Shown one piece after another: positions 17,217-26,041 of a DNA stretch of 64,000 nucleotides; positions within the stretch are counted from its first letter, which is position 1; each line of letters starts with the position of its first letter. Source of the DNA: Rhodobacterales bacterium (GTDB lineage Bacteria > Pseudomonadota > Alphaproteobacteria > Rhodobacterales > Rhodobacteraceae). A model generated the notes under the pieces. It had not been told where the DNA came from. It did not search any database and saw nothing but the letters and a program-made list of their open reading frames with translations. The position numbers and the translations under genes are program-made. Location: assembly GCA_026400355.1 (NCBI GenBank), contig JAPLPE010000014.1, forward strand, positions 24,244 through 88,243, read 5' to 3'.

Positions 17217-18400
17217 TGCGCGGCTGGCTGCGCTCGGATGGACGCAAGGGGATACGCAATGTCGTGGCAGTGGCCTATCTGGTTGAATGTGCGCATCATG
17301 TGGCCCGCCAGATCGCAGGCGCAAACCCCGAAGCGGCCCATGTGATCGGATTTCCCGGCTGTTTCCCGAATGCCTATGCACAAAAGATGATGGAACGGCT
17401 GTGCACGCATCCCAATGTCGGTGCAGTGCTGCTGGTCTCGCTCGGGTGCGAAAGCTTTGACCGTGTAACGCTGGAAAGTGTGGTCCGTGCATCGGGGCGG
17501 CCCGTCAGGACGATCACGATCCAGACGGCAGGCGGCACACGTGCCAGCATTGCCGAGGGCCGCGACTTTGTAACGGTTCAGGTCGAAGCTCTTGCGAGAG
17601 TGCCCTCTGTTCCGATGGCGGTCAGCGAACTGATCGTCGGCACGGTCTGCGGCGGGTCGGACGGAACAAGCGGGATCACCGGCAATCCGGCCGCCGGCAT
17701 CGCCTTTGACAAACTCGTCGCCGCCGGGGCCGCCTGTATATTCGAAGAAACGGGCGAACTGATCGGCTGCGAAGGGATCATGGCCGACCGCGCGGCGACG
17801 CCCGAACTGGCGGCCGAACTGCGGGCCAGTGTCGAAAAGGCAGCCCGCTACTATGCCACATTGGGATACGGGTCCTTTGCCGCCGGCAATGCGGACGGTG
17901 GCTTGACGACGATCGAGGAAAAGTCCCTTGGCGCCTACATGAAATCGGGACAAAGCCGGATTTCGGGTCTGATCAAGCCGGGTGACATTCCGCCCCGCGG
18001 CGGACTTTACCTGATGGATGTTGTGCCGGATGGCGAAGTGCGCTTTGGCTTTCCCAACATCAGCGACAATGCGGAAATCGTCGAGATGATGGCGTCGGGG
18101 GCCCATTGCACGTTGTTTGTGACCGGACGCGGGTCTGTCGTGGGTTCGGCTTTGGCGCCTGTGATCAAGATTGCGGCCAATCCGCATATGTACCGGCGGC
18201 TGTCCGAAGACATGGACGTGAACGCCGGCCGTATTCTAGCTGGCGAGGCGACTTTGGAAGAAGTCGGGCAAGAGATATTCGACAGGGTTATCGGGCTGGC
18301 GTCAGGAGAGAAAAGCAGGTCCGAGGAATTGGGGCATCAGGAGTTCATTTTGACCTACAAGAGTTTTGAACCGATCGGGCCTGCATGTCTGCCGTCCTGA
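17213..18400 (+). CDS. UxaA-type dehydratase, large catalytic subunit
   Basis: A 395-aa protein matching the C-terminal domain of the UxaA/GarD family. Seen: GWLRSDGRKGIRNVVAVAYLVEC, GFPGCFPNAYA, LLVSLGCES, TVCGGSDGTSGITGNPA and GGLYLMDVVPDG (each in outline), with conserved Cys and His suited to binding the catalytic iron. The family dehydrates aldonates or aldarates (altronate, galactarate) or splits sulfolactate. With the neighbouring enolase-type dehydratase broken, this enzyme may carry the dehydration step of the pathway; that is an inference. Its substrate cannot be read from the sequence. Confidence 0.85.
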   Translation: MMRGWLRSDGRKGIRNVVAVAYLVECAHHVARQIAGANPEAAHVIGFPGCFPNAYAQKMMERLCTHPNVGAVLLVSLGCESFDRVTLESVVRASGRPVRTITIQTAGGTRASIAEGRDFVTVQVEALARVPSVPMAVSELIVGTVCGGSDGTSGITGNPAAGIAFDKLVAAGAACIFEETGELIGCEGIMADRAATPELAAELRASVEKAARYYATLGYGSFAAGNADGGLTTIEEKSLGAYMKSGQSRISGLIKPGDIPPRGGLYLMDVVPDGEVRFGFPNISDNAEIVEMMASGAHCTLFVTGRGSVVGSALAPVIKIAANPHMYRRLSEDMDVNAGRILAGEATLEEVGQEIFDRVIGLASGEKSRSEELGHQEFILTYKSFEPIGPACLPS

Positions 18401-18481
18401 TCTGAGTGCGAGCCAGGTCAGCGCTGGCACTTGGCAATGAAGCAACGGGGGACCGGAACCGCGGCCCCAGGGGAGTGAGCG

Positions 18482-19219
18482 ATGGGACGGCTGAACGGCA
18501 AGAGGGCGCTGGTGACGGCGGCGGGGCAGGGGATCGGGCGGGCTTCGGCACTGATGATGGCGCGGGAAGGGGCACTGGTTGTGGCCACGGACGTGAACGA
18601 GGCGACGCTGGCGGAACTTGCGGCGGAGGGATTGGCGACGCGGGTTCTGAACGTGCGGGAACCGGCCAGCATTGCGGCGGCAGTGGCGGCGGTGGGCCCG
18701 CCCGACGTGCTGTTCAATTGTGCGGGCTTTGTTGCGGCAGGGACGATACTTGACTGTGACGAGGATCAGTGGGCGTTCAGCATGGATCTGAACATGACGG
18801 CCATGTACAGGATGTGCAAAGCTTTCCTGCCCGGCATGATTGCCAACGGGGGCGGGTCGATCATCAACATGGCCTCGGTTGCGGGATCGGTCATCGCGGC
18901 GCCCAACCGGTTTGTCTATGGGGCGACCAAGGCCGGGGTGATCGGGCTGACGAAGTCGATCGCGGCGGATTTCATCAGCAAGGGTATCCGGGCGAATGCG
19001 ATTTGTCCGGGGACGGTGGAGAGCCCCTCGCTGGATCAGCGGCTGCGGGATACGGGCGATTATGAGGCGGCCAAGAAGGCGTTCATCGCCCGCCAGCCCA
19101 TCGGGCGGATCGGCAAACCCGAGGAGATCGCGGCGCTGGTCACCTATCTGGCGAGCGACGAGTCGAGCTATACGTCGGGTGTGGCCCATGTAATCGACGG
19201 GGGCTGGGCGAATATCTGA
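18482..19219 (+). CDS. SDR-family oxidoreductase (2-keto-3-deoxy-L-fuconate dehydrogenase-like)
   Basis: A 245-aa short-chain dehydrogenase. The NAD(P) site reads TAAGQGIGRAS (about 11-21), the structural motif is NCAG, and the catalytic Tyr-Lys pair is YGATK, with the family Ser in MASVAGS. Overall it resembles the DHRS6/BDH2-like subgroup that includes 2-keto-3-deoxy-L-fuconate dehydrogenase, which fits the lactonase and mutarotase neighbours. AGGGGAGTGAGCG precedes the ATG. It begins 81 bp after the UxaA pair and may carry its own promoter. Confidence 0.85.
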   Translation: MGRLNGKRALVTAAGQGIGRASALMMAREGALVVATDVNEATLAELAAEGLATRVLNVREPASIAAAVAAVGPPDVLFNCAGFVAAGTILDCDEDQWAFSMDLNMTAMYRMCKAFLPGMIANGGGSIINMASVAGSVIAAPNRFVYGATKAGVIGLTKSIAADFISKGIRANAICPGTVESPSLDQRLRDTGDYEAAKKAFIARQPIGRIGKPEEIAALVTYLASDESSYTSGVAHVIDGGWANI

Positions 19220-19241
19220 GCTTTTCAGGGAGGAAAGGCAC

Positions 19242-20090
19242 ATGGAACTGATTGACACGCATTTGCATCTGATCTGGCGGGATCGGTTCGGGTATTCTTG
19301 GACGAAGGACGTTCCCAAGTTGAAGGAGGGGGACTTCTCGCTTGCCATGGCGCGGGGGCTATATGGCGGGGAAGTCATAGGGTCGATCTTCATGGAGGTC
19401 GGCGTCGATGATGCGGACTACAAGGCCGAGGGGCGGTATGTGGCGCGGCTGGTCAAGGACGGATCACTGCTGGGGCAGATCGTGTCCTGCCGGCCGGAAT
19501 CGGACCCAGAGTTTGCGGCCTGGGTCGAGGAATGTGCCGATCTGGGCGTGGTTGGGTTCCGGCGCATCCTGCATGTGGTGCCGGATGATGTGTCAGAGCC
19601 CGAGGCGTTCCGCGAGAATATCCGGCTGATCGGGCGGGCGGGTAAGCCGTTTGACATGAACTTTCTGGGTCGGACGCTGCCCCTCGCGGCGGCGCTGGTG
19701 CGGGCTTGTCCGGGAACGCAGATGGTGCTGGACCATTGCGGGACCCCGGATATTGCAGGGGGTGCCTTTGACAGCTGGCGGGCCGGGATCGAGGAACTTG
19801 CCGAGATCGACAATGTGGCGGCGGTGAAGATGTCGGGAATTGCGGCCTATGCCACGCCGGGTACGGCTACGTTCGAGACGCTGGCGCCCTGGCTGGACGT
19901 GGTGCTTGAGGCCTTTGGGCCGTTGCGGATGGTCTGGGGCAGCGACTGGCCCGTGGTCGATCTGGGCGGCGGGCTGCCCGGGTGGCTGGGCATTTCGCGG
20001 GCCTGGATGAATTCGCGCCTGTCTTCGGACGAGGCGGCGCAAGTCGGGCGGTTCAATGCGGAACGGATTTACGGGGTGCGCGCCGGTTGA
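19242..20090 (+). CDS. Amidohydrolase, COG3618 (L-fuconolactonase-like)
   Basis: A 282-aa metal-dependent hydrolase with the TIM-barrel amidohydrolase pattern: IDTHLHLIW at the start, FRRILHVVPD, MVLDHCGTPD and the late WGSDWPVVD. The COG3618 group includes L-fucono-1,5-lactonase and 4-sulfomuconolactonase. In this cluster a sugar-lactone hydrolase that feeds the dehydratase is the natural reading. It starts 22 bp after the SDR gene with AGGGAGG upstream. Confidence 0.85.
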   Translation: MELIDTHLHLIWRDRFGYSWTKDVPKLKEGDFSLAMARGLYGGEVIGSIFMEVGVDDADYKAEGRYVARLVKDGSLLGQIVSCRPESDPEFAAWVEECADLGVVGFRRILHVVPDDVSEPEAFRENIRLIGRAGKPFDMNFLGRTLPLAAALVRACPGTQMVLDHCGTPDIAGGAFDSWRAGIEELAEIDNVAAVKMSGIAAYATPGTATFETLAPWLDVVLEAFGPLRMVWGSDWPVVDLGGGLPGWLGISRAWMNSRLSSDEAAQVGRFNAERIYGVRAG

Positions 20091-20131
20091 ACGGCGCTGA
20101 CCCTTCGACTTTCAAACAAACGGAGAATGAT

Positions 20132-21229
20132 GTGGAGCCGATCGGAGTAGGGATCATCGGGACGGGGAATATTTCGGACGCCTATCTGAAGGCAGCGCCG
20201 GGGTTTTCTTTCCTTAAGGTTGTGGCCTGTGCGGATATCAACATGGAGGCGGCACGGGCCAAAGCTGCGGCCCATGGGATCGAGGCGCTGGAGGTGGCAG
20301 CACTTCTGGCCGATCCGCGCGTGGGGATCGTGCTGAACCTGACAACGCCGCAGCATCATGTGGGCGTGGGGCTGCAGGCGATTGCGGCGGGCAAACATGT
20401 ATACTCAGAGAAGCCTTTGGCGGTTGAACTTGCCGAAGCGATGAAGCTGGTTGATGCGGCTGCGAAGGCCGGGCTGAGGGCGGGCTGTGCGCCTGACACG
20501 TTCCTGGGCGGATCGCATCAAACGGCGCGGGCGGCGCTGGATTCGGGGTTGATCGGCGAAGTCGTCGCCGGGTCGGCGGCGATGATGGTGCCGGGGCATG
20601 AGATCTGGCATCCGAATCCCGATTTCTACTACCAGCCCGGCGGCGGGCCGATGCTCGACATGGGGCCCTATTACTTGACCTGCCTTGTCAACATGCTGGG
20701 GCCTGTGGCGGCTGTGACGGGGTCGGCAAAGGCCGCCTATGCGACGCGGACCATCGGGTCGGGGCCGCGAGCCGGACAAGTTGTCGAGGTGAAGGTGCCT
20801 ACGCATATTTCGGGCATCCTAGATTTTGCGAACGGAGCACAGATCACAATCACGACGAGTTTCGATGTGTGGAAACATGGGCATAACCATATCGAGCTGT
20901 ATGGCCGGAAGGGGTCGATGATCGTGCCGGACCCGAACCAGTTTCAGGGCGCGGTCATGGCGAGCGAACATCGCGGCGATTGGGCCGAGGTGGAGCAGGC
21001 GCATCTGTATGGCGATGGGAACTATCGCATCCTGGGGCTGGCCGACATGGCGCAGGCGATCCGGACGGGACGGCCGCACCGGGCCAGCCTTGAGCTGAGC
21101 CTGCATGTGCTGGAGATCATGACGAGTATCATCAAGGCTGCCGAGACGGGACTGCGGATCATGCTGAGCCATCAATGCGGGCGTCCTGAAGCGATGGTGC
21201 CGGGGCTGCCTAAGGGGCAGTTGGACTGA
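20132..21229 (+). CDS. Gfo/Idh/MocA family oxidoreductase
   Basis: A 365-aa protein with an N-terminal Rossmann fold (GIIGTGNISDAYL, about residues 6-18), the family EKP motif (HVYSEKPLAVE) and a C-terminal alpha/beta domain with GGGPMLDMGPYYL. Members oxidise sugars, inositols or sugar acids with NAD(P). I set the start at GTG 20132 because GGAG lies six bases upstream and the residues before it match no family sequence; an ATG at 20127 or 20130 is out of frame. It probably performs the first oxidation of the imported sugar, or an epimerising one. Confidence 0.85.
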   Translation: MEPIGVGIIGTGNISDAYLKAAPGFSFLKVVACADINMEAARAKAAAHGIEALEVAALLADPRVGIVLNLTTPQHHVGVGLQAIAAGKHVYSEKPLAVELAEAMKLVDAAAKAGLRAGCAPDTFLGGSHQTARAALDSGLIGEVVAGSAAMMVPGHEIWHPNPDFYYQPGGGPMLDMGPYYLTCLVNMLGPVAAVTGSAKAAYATRTIGSGPRAGQVVEVKVPTHISGILDFANGAQITITTSFDVWKHGHNHIELYGRKGSMIVPDPNQFQGAVMASEHRGDWAEVEQAHLYGDGNYRILGLADMAQAIRTGRPHRASLELSLHVLEIMTSIIKAAETGLRIMLSHQCGRPEAMVPGLPKGQLD

Positions 21230-21520
21230 CATGCTGGTCACCCCGCCCGGCATGGCAATGTGCGGGCGCGAGTTGTGAAGGGTGCGCGTCATGCGCATCT
21301 TTGACTTTGGCTGCGCGGCGCTCCTAGGCAGGTGACGGGAGGCCGGACGTAGGTTCTTCAACGGTTGGTGGCAAAAGTCAGACATTTCATTTGTCAGACA
21401 TTTAACCAGATGTCACATTTCACCCGAGAATCGGTCGTCTCCCGGGAAGGCACGTCAAGCGTCCGGCCTTGTCCGGGGCCTCTCAGCCCACAGACGCACA
21501 GCACACGGAGGGAAGAAGTC
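21230..21520 (+). promoter_or_regulatory. Gap ahead of the importer operon, with two direct TGTCAGACA-like sites
   Basis: This 291-bp gap holds no gene I can support. GTCAGACATTT occurs twice, at 21377-21387 and 21393-21403, exactly 16 bp apart. Each contains the near-palindrome GTC-A-GAC, and the second is TTGTCAGACA. GntR/FCD-family regulators often bind short palindromes of this kind, so these are candidate operators for the regulator encoded at 28159. GGAGGGA at 21508-21514 is the ribosome site of the next gene. Confidence 0.5.
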
Positions 21521-23137
21521 ATGTCGTTCCTGAAACGGGCCAGAAACTGGGCCACGGGGGTCGCGGTTGCCGCGAGCCTTGCGGTGCCGGCGATGGCCGA
21601 AATCACGGTCTCGGCGCCGGGTGACAGCACCAGCGGCACCTATTTCGACTATATGAAGACGGTCTATGCGCGTGCCGGGTTCCCCGAGATGACGCAACTG
21701 CCGCTGACCAGCTTTGACAATAATTTCGAACTGGAAGGAATGGCCGCCGAAAGCTGGAGCCAGTCCGAGGACGGGCTGACCTGGACGTTCAAGCTGCGGC
21801 CCGGGCTGGTCTATTCGGACGGGCATCCGCTGACCGCCGGGGACTTTGTGTTCGCGCTACAGCGTGCGGCGACGAGCGGGTATGACTTTGCCTGGTACTG
21901 GGATTTCGCGGGCTCGATCAAGGGCTGGAAAGAAGTCACCGAAGGCACTGCGGGTGTCGAGACACTTGGTCTTGTCGCCGTGGATGACCTGACCATTCAG
22001 GTGACCACGAACACGCCCAAGCCCTATCTGCCGTCGGTGGTGTCGCTCTGGTATCCGGTGCCCAAGCATATGGTGGACCAGTACGGTGACGATTACGCAT
22101 TGAACGTCGAGACGATCGTTTCGTCTGGCGCGTTCATGCTGGAAAGCTGGGAAAAGTCCAACAATTCCATGGTTCTGGTGAAAAACCCGACCTATACCGG
22201 ACCCTGGCCGAGCCTAGTGGACCGGGTCGAGATTGATCCGTCGCTGGGTGCGCCGGAAGTTGGTCTGCCGGCCTTCATGGCGGGCGAGACGGATTATGCC
22301 TTCCTCAACGCTGGGCAGATTCCATTCGTCGAACAGCGGTTCCCGGATCAGATTCGCGAAAATGCGATCTTTGCGACGAGCTATATCTCGTTTGATCTGG
22401 ATTCCCCGCCGTTCAATGATGTGAACGTGCGCAGAGCACTCTATTACGCAGTCAACCGGGAAGAACTGACGGCGACCGTGCTCAAGGATCTGGCGATCCC
22501 TGCTGGTTCGATCCTGCCGCCGTCTTATCCGGGCTATAACCCCGATATCGTGGCGCAGGCCGTGTTCGACCCGGCCAAAGCGCAGCAGTTCCTTGCCGAT
22601 GCGGGTTTCCCCGGCGGCGAAGGCTTCCCCGAAGTGGAAATCTGGTACCGTGATCAGGGCGGCTACAACGGTGCCATCACCGCCCCGATGCTGCAGTACC
22701 TGCAGGCACAGTTCAAGGACGTGCTAGGAATCACCATGAATATCAAGGTGATGCCGATTCAGGACTGGATGACCGGTCTGTTGGAGAAGCAGAACAACCT
22801 GTTTCTGGCCCCCTATGAGTACGACTATATCGACCCGTCGAACTTCTATGGCATCTTCTACAACGGCGGCCGTCATGACTATCATAATGACCAGTATGAC
22901 GCCCTTGTCGCCGCAGCCGACGCCGATCCCGACTGGAACAAGCGCTATGAGCTTTATGGTCAGGCGGAACAGGTGATGATCGACAATGCGATGATCATCC
23001 CCGTGGTTCACCCGATCCAGAAGTTCGTGGTGGGAGAGCGTCTGTCGGGCCCCGGCGCCGAGCCCAACGCGCAAGGCATGACGCCGCTGAACCGGCTGGT
23101 ACCCTACTTCTATGCGCATCTGAACGTCGCCGAGTAA
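21521..23137 (+). CDS. ABC transporter periplasmic substrate-binding protein (family 5, Opp/Dpp type)
   Basis: A 538-aa exported binding protein. The signal peptide (MSFLKRARNW...AVPAMA, cut before EITV) is followed by SBP_bac_5 features: LTWTFKLRPGLVYSDGHPLTAGDFVFALQRA (in outline, residues 83-115), the NVRRALYYAVNREEL segment and late FNPVQKF-like region. This family binds peptides, but also oligosaccharides and opines. ATG 21521 is chosen for the GGAGGGA site and signal peptide. A strong hairpin follows the gene, which usually keeps the binding protein more abundant than the membrane parts. Confidence 0.9.
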   Translation: MSFLKRARNWATGVAVAASLAVPAMAEITVSAPGDSTSGTYFDYMKTVYARAGFPEMTQLPLTSFDNNFELEGMAAESWSQSEDGLTWTFKLRPGLVYSDGHPLTAGDFVFALQRAATSGYDFAWYWDFAGSIKGWKEVTEGTAGVETLGLVAVDDLTIQVTTNTPKPYLPSVVSLWYPVPKHMVDQYGDDYALNVETIVSSGAFMLESWEKSNNSMVLVKNPTYTGPWPSLVDRVEIDPSLGAPEVGLPAFMAGETDYAFLNAGQIPFVEQRFPDQIRENAIFATSYISFDLDSPPFNDVNVRRALYYAVNREELTATVLKDLAIPAGSILPPSYPGYNPDIVAQAVFDPAKAQQFLADAGFPGGEGFPEVEIWYRDQGGYNGAITAPMLQYLQAQFKDVLGITMNIKVMPIQDWMTGLLEKQNNLFLAPYEYDYIDPSNFYGIFYNGGRHDYHNDQYDALVAAADADPDWNKRYELYGQAEQVMIDNAMIIPVVHPIQKFVVGERLSGPGAEPNAQGMTPLNRLVPYFYAHLNVAE

Positions 23138-23147
23138 TTGGCGGCCT

Positions 23148-23177
23148 GCCCGCCCGGACCGATGGGTCCGGGCGGGC
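23148..23177 (+). terminator. Intra-operon hairpin between binding protein and ATPase genes
   Basis: GCCCGCCCGGACC (23148-23160) and GGTCCGGGCGGGC (23165-23177) form a perfect 13-bp stem with a GATG loop, followed by TTCTCTT. It could act as a partial terminator or as a 3' stabiliser of the binding-protein mRNA. Confidence 0.75.
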
Positions 23178-23208
23178 TTCTCTTACCCCCTCAGAATGAC
23201 AGGGTGCC

Positions 23209-24171
23209 ATGCGGCTGGTGGAGATCACCGACCTTACCGTGAGTTTTCCGCAGGCCGACGGCGTCGTGCAGGCGGTACGGGGGGCGTCGTTCCACGTAGA
23301 CGAGGGCGAAAGCGTGGGCATCGTCGGCGAGAGCGGATCGGGCAAGTCGGTGACCTGCATGGCGGCGCTGCGGCTGCTGCGGCAGCCCCCGGCAAAGATC
23401 GCGGCCAAGGTGATGAGGCTGGACGGGATCGACATGCTTGCGGCAGATCGCAAGACGTTGTCGGGTGTGCGCGGCCGGGTGGCTGCGATGGTTTTTCAGG
23501 ACCCGATGACGGCCTTTGACCCGGTCTATACGATCGGGGCGCAGATCGTTGAGACGATCCGGGCGCATCGGGAGGTGTCAAAGGCGGATGCCCGGCGCGA
23601 GGCCGAGGGGCTCTTGGCGAAGGTGGAAATCCGGACCCCGGCGGCGGTGCTGGACTCTTATCCGCACCAGTTGTCGGGCGGTATGATGCAACGGGCGATG
23701 ATCGCGATGGCGCTGTCCTGCCAGCCGCGCATCCTGATCGCGGATGAGCCGACGACGGCACTCGACGTGACGGTGCAGGCGCAGATATTGCAGTTGATCA
23801 AGGGGTTGCAGGACGAACTTGGCATGGGTCTTGTCATGGTCACGCACGATCTGGGCGTGATTGCCGAGACGGTAGACCGGGTCGTCGTGATGTATGGCGG
23901 CCGCGTTATGGAAGAGGCGCCGGTCGCGGCGATCTTTGATGAGGCGAAACACCCCTATACGCGGGCGCTGATGGCGTCGATGCCGGGGCAGGTGGGCGGG
24001 CGGCGGCGGTTGACTGAAATACCAGGGTCGTCTCCCAATCCGGCGGACCCACCCATGGGGTGCCCGTTTCATCCACGCTGTAGTGAGGCGGATGCGCGTT
24101 GCGGGCACGAGATTCCGCCCGTTGTGGTGACGGGCGAGGCGAGCCGGGCAGCTTGCTGGAGGCTGACATGA
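23209..24171 (+). CDS. ABC importer ATPase, OppD/DppD type
   Basis: A 320-aa ATPase: Walker A GESGSGKSV (about 42-50), signature LSGGMMQRAMIA, Walker B ILIADEPTTALD, then the His-loop. The C-terminal tail GCPFHPRC...C is the oligopeptide-type Cys motif found in OppD/OppF. It energises import through the permeases encoded downstream. The ATG is 71 bp after the binding-protein gene, past the hairpin; the stop overlaps the next start (ATGA). Confidence 0.92.
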   Translation: MRLVEITDLTVSFPQADGVVQAVRGASFHVDEGESVGIVGESGSGKSVTCMAALRLLRQPPAKIAAKVMRLDGIDMLAADRKTLSGVRGRVAAMVFQDPMTAFDPVYTIGAQIVETIRAHREVSKADARREAEGLLAKVEIRTPAAVLDSYPHQLSGGMMQRAMIAMALSCQPRILIADEPTTALDVTVQAQILQLIKGLQDELGMGLVMVTHDLGVIAETVDRVVVMYGGRVMEEAPVAAIFDEAKHPYTRALMASMPGQVGGRRRLTEIPGSSPNPADPPMGCPFHPRCSEADARCGHEIPPVVVTGEASRAACWRLT

Positions 24172-25112
24172 CGGCGCCGGCGCTGGAACTGCGCAAACTG
24201 ACCAAGGATTTCATGCTGCCCGGTTCAGGGTGGTGGGGTAAGCCGCGGACGGTGCATGCGGTCAGGGCGGTTGATCTGGTGTTGCCGCGCAATGCGATTG
24301 TGGGTCTCGTAGGCGAAAGCGGATCGGGCAAGACCACGACCGGGATGGTGGCGCTGCGGCTGTCGGAGCCGACGGGCGGGCAGATACTGCTCGACGGGAC
24401 GGATATCACGACGCTGGATGCCGCGGGGCTGAAACCGTTCCGGCGCAAGCTGCAGGTGGTCTTTCAGGACAGCTATTCCGCGCTCGACCCCATGCTGACG
24501 CTGGCGCAGATCGTGGCAGAACCGCTGCATATCCACGGGATCGGGTCGGCGAGGGAACAGGCGGAACAGGCGCGTCACTGGCTGGAGCGGGTGGGGCTGC
24601 ACCGGAGCTATGCGAACCGCTATCCGCATGAGCTTTCCGGCGGGCAGCGGCAGCGCGTGGCAATTGCGCGGGCGCTTATCCTGAAGCCCACGGTCCTGAT
24701 CGCGGATGAGCCGACATCGGCACTCGACGTGTCGGTCAAGGCGCAGATCATCAACCTGTTGCAGGACCTGCAGGCCGAAATGGGGCTGTCGATCCTGTTT
24801 ATTTCGCATGACCTTTCGGTCGTCCGGTCGCTGGCAGATACGGTCGCAGTGATGTTCAACGGGCGGATTGTGGAACAGGCTCCGACTGAGGCGATATTCA
24901 CCGATGCGCGGCATCCTTACACGCGGTCCTTGCTGGACGCGGTGCCGGTGATGAACCCGCGCGACCGGCGGCACCGAACGTTTCAGACGCGGGCCGAGCT
25001 CGAGGCGGCGACTCCGCGACTTTCGGCGGCGGCGCTGGGCCTTTCCCCGGATGCGACGGCGCGGCTGGTTCGGGTGGCCGGGGATCATCTTGTGGAGGCC
25101 ATTCTGACATGA
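24168..25112 (+). CDS. ABC importer ATPase, OppF/DppF type
   Basis: A 314-aa ATPase: Walker A GESGSGKTTTG (about 46-56), signature LSGGQRQRVAIA, Walker B VLIADEPTSALD. It forms a heterodimer with the preceding ATPase. The usual C-terminal cluster of Cys residues is absent; the tail ends with LGLSPDATARLVRV. It overlaps both neighbours by four bases. Confidence 0.92.
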   Translation: MTAPALELRKLTKDFMLPGSGWWGKPRTVHAVRAVDLVLPRNAIVGLVGESGSGKTTTGMVALRLSEPTGGQILLDGTDITTLDAAGLKPFRRKLQVVFQDSYSALDPMLTLAQIVAEPLHIHGIGSAREQAEQARHWLERVGLHRSYANRYPHELSGGQRQRVAIARALILKPTVLIADEPTSALDVSVKAQIINLLQDLQAEMGLSILFISHDLSVVRSLADTVAVMFNGRIVEQAPTEAIFTDARHPYTRSLLDAVPVMNPRDRRHRTFQTRAELEAATPRLSAAALGLSPDATARLVRVAGDHLVEAILT

Positions 25113-26041
25113 CGGGCTTCATCATTCGCAGGCTACTGTCGATTTCGGTGACCTTCATCATCGTGTCGATCCTGATCTTCACGATGATGCACGCCATCCC
25201 CGGCGGGCCGTTTGACGGGGGCGAGATGCCGTTGCCGCCGGCTGTGCGGGAAAAGATGATGGCGCAGTTCGGGCTGGATCAGCCGGTCTGGGTTCAATAC
25301 CTGAAGTACATGAGCGGGGTGATCCGGCTCGACTTCGGCGTTCCGTTCCAGAGCCCGGGGGAGACGATGTTCTCACTTCTGGCGGATGCGTGGTTGCCGT
25401 CGCTGGTGCTGGGCGGCCTTGGCGTGCTGATCGGGGCGCCCTTGGGCATTCTGCTGGGGATCGCAGCGGCGCTGCACCGCAATACCTGGATCGACTATCT
25501 GGCTTCGGCGGTTGCGACGATCGGGCTGACGGTTCCGGTGTTCGTGACCTCTATGTTGCTGATCCTGATCTTTGCCGTCTGGCTGAACTGGTTCCCGGCG
25601 AGCGGCTGGGGCGAGCCGATCAACTGGGTGTTGCCGATTACGGCCTATGCGACGATCCCGATGGCAACCTATGCGCGGTATACTCGTTCCGCGATGCTCG
25701 ACACGCTCAACAAGCCATTCGTGACGGTGCTGCGCGCCAAAGGCCTCACGGAAAACAAGATCATCTATGGCCATGTGTTGCGCAATTCGGCCATCCCGAT
25801 GGTGACGGTGTTCCTGCCGATGTTCATCGGCACGGCGACCGGTTCCATCTTTGTGGAGGCGATGTTCCGGGTGCCGGGGCTCGGGTCCTATTTCGTATCG
25901 TCCATCCGAACGCGGGATTATCCGCTTGAGATGGCGCTGATGCTGATGCTGACGGTCATGTTCTGCGTGGCTTATCTGATTTCCGACGTCGCCTATGCGC
26001 TGCTCAATCCACGCATCCGGTATGGAGACCGCAAGGGATGA
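25109..26041 (+). CDS. ABC importer permease, OppB/DppB type
   Basis: A 310-aa permease of the BPD_transp_1 family with six membrane segments. The N-terminus FIIRRLLSISVTFIIVSILIF (in outline) and MFGLDQP-like loop are typical, and the coupling EAA region reads TVLRAKGLTENKIIYGHVLRN. It overlaps its neighbours by ATGA on both sides. Confidence 0.92.
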   Translation: MTGFIIRRLLSISVTFIIVSILIFTMMHAIPGGPFDGGEMPLPPAVREKMMAQFGLDQPVWVQYLKYMSGVIRLDFGVPFQSPGETMFSLLADAWLPSLVLGGLGVLIGAPLGILLGIAAALHRNTWIDYLASAVATIGLTVPVFVTSMLLILIFAVWLNWFPASGWGEPINWVLPITAYATIPMATYARYTRSAMLDTLNKPFVTVLRAKGLTENKIIYGHVLRNSAIPMVTVFLPMFIGTATGSIFVEAMFRVPGLGSYFVSSIRTRDYPLEMALMLMLTVMFCVAYLISDVAYALLNPRIRYGDRKG

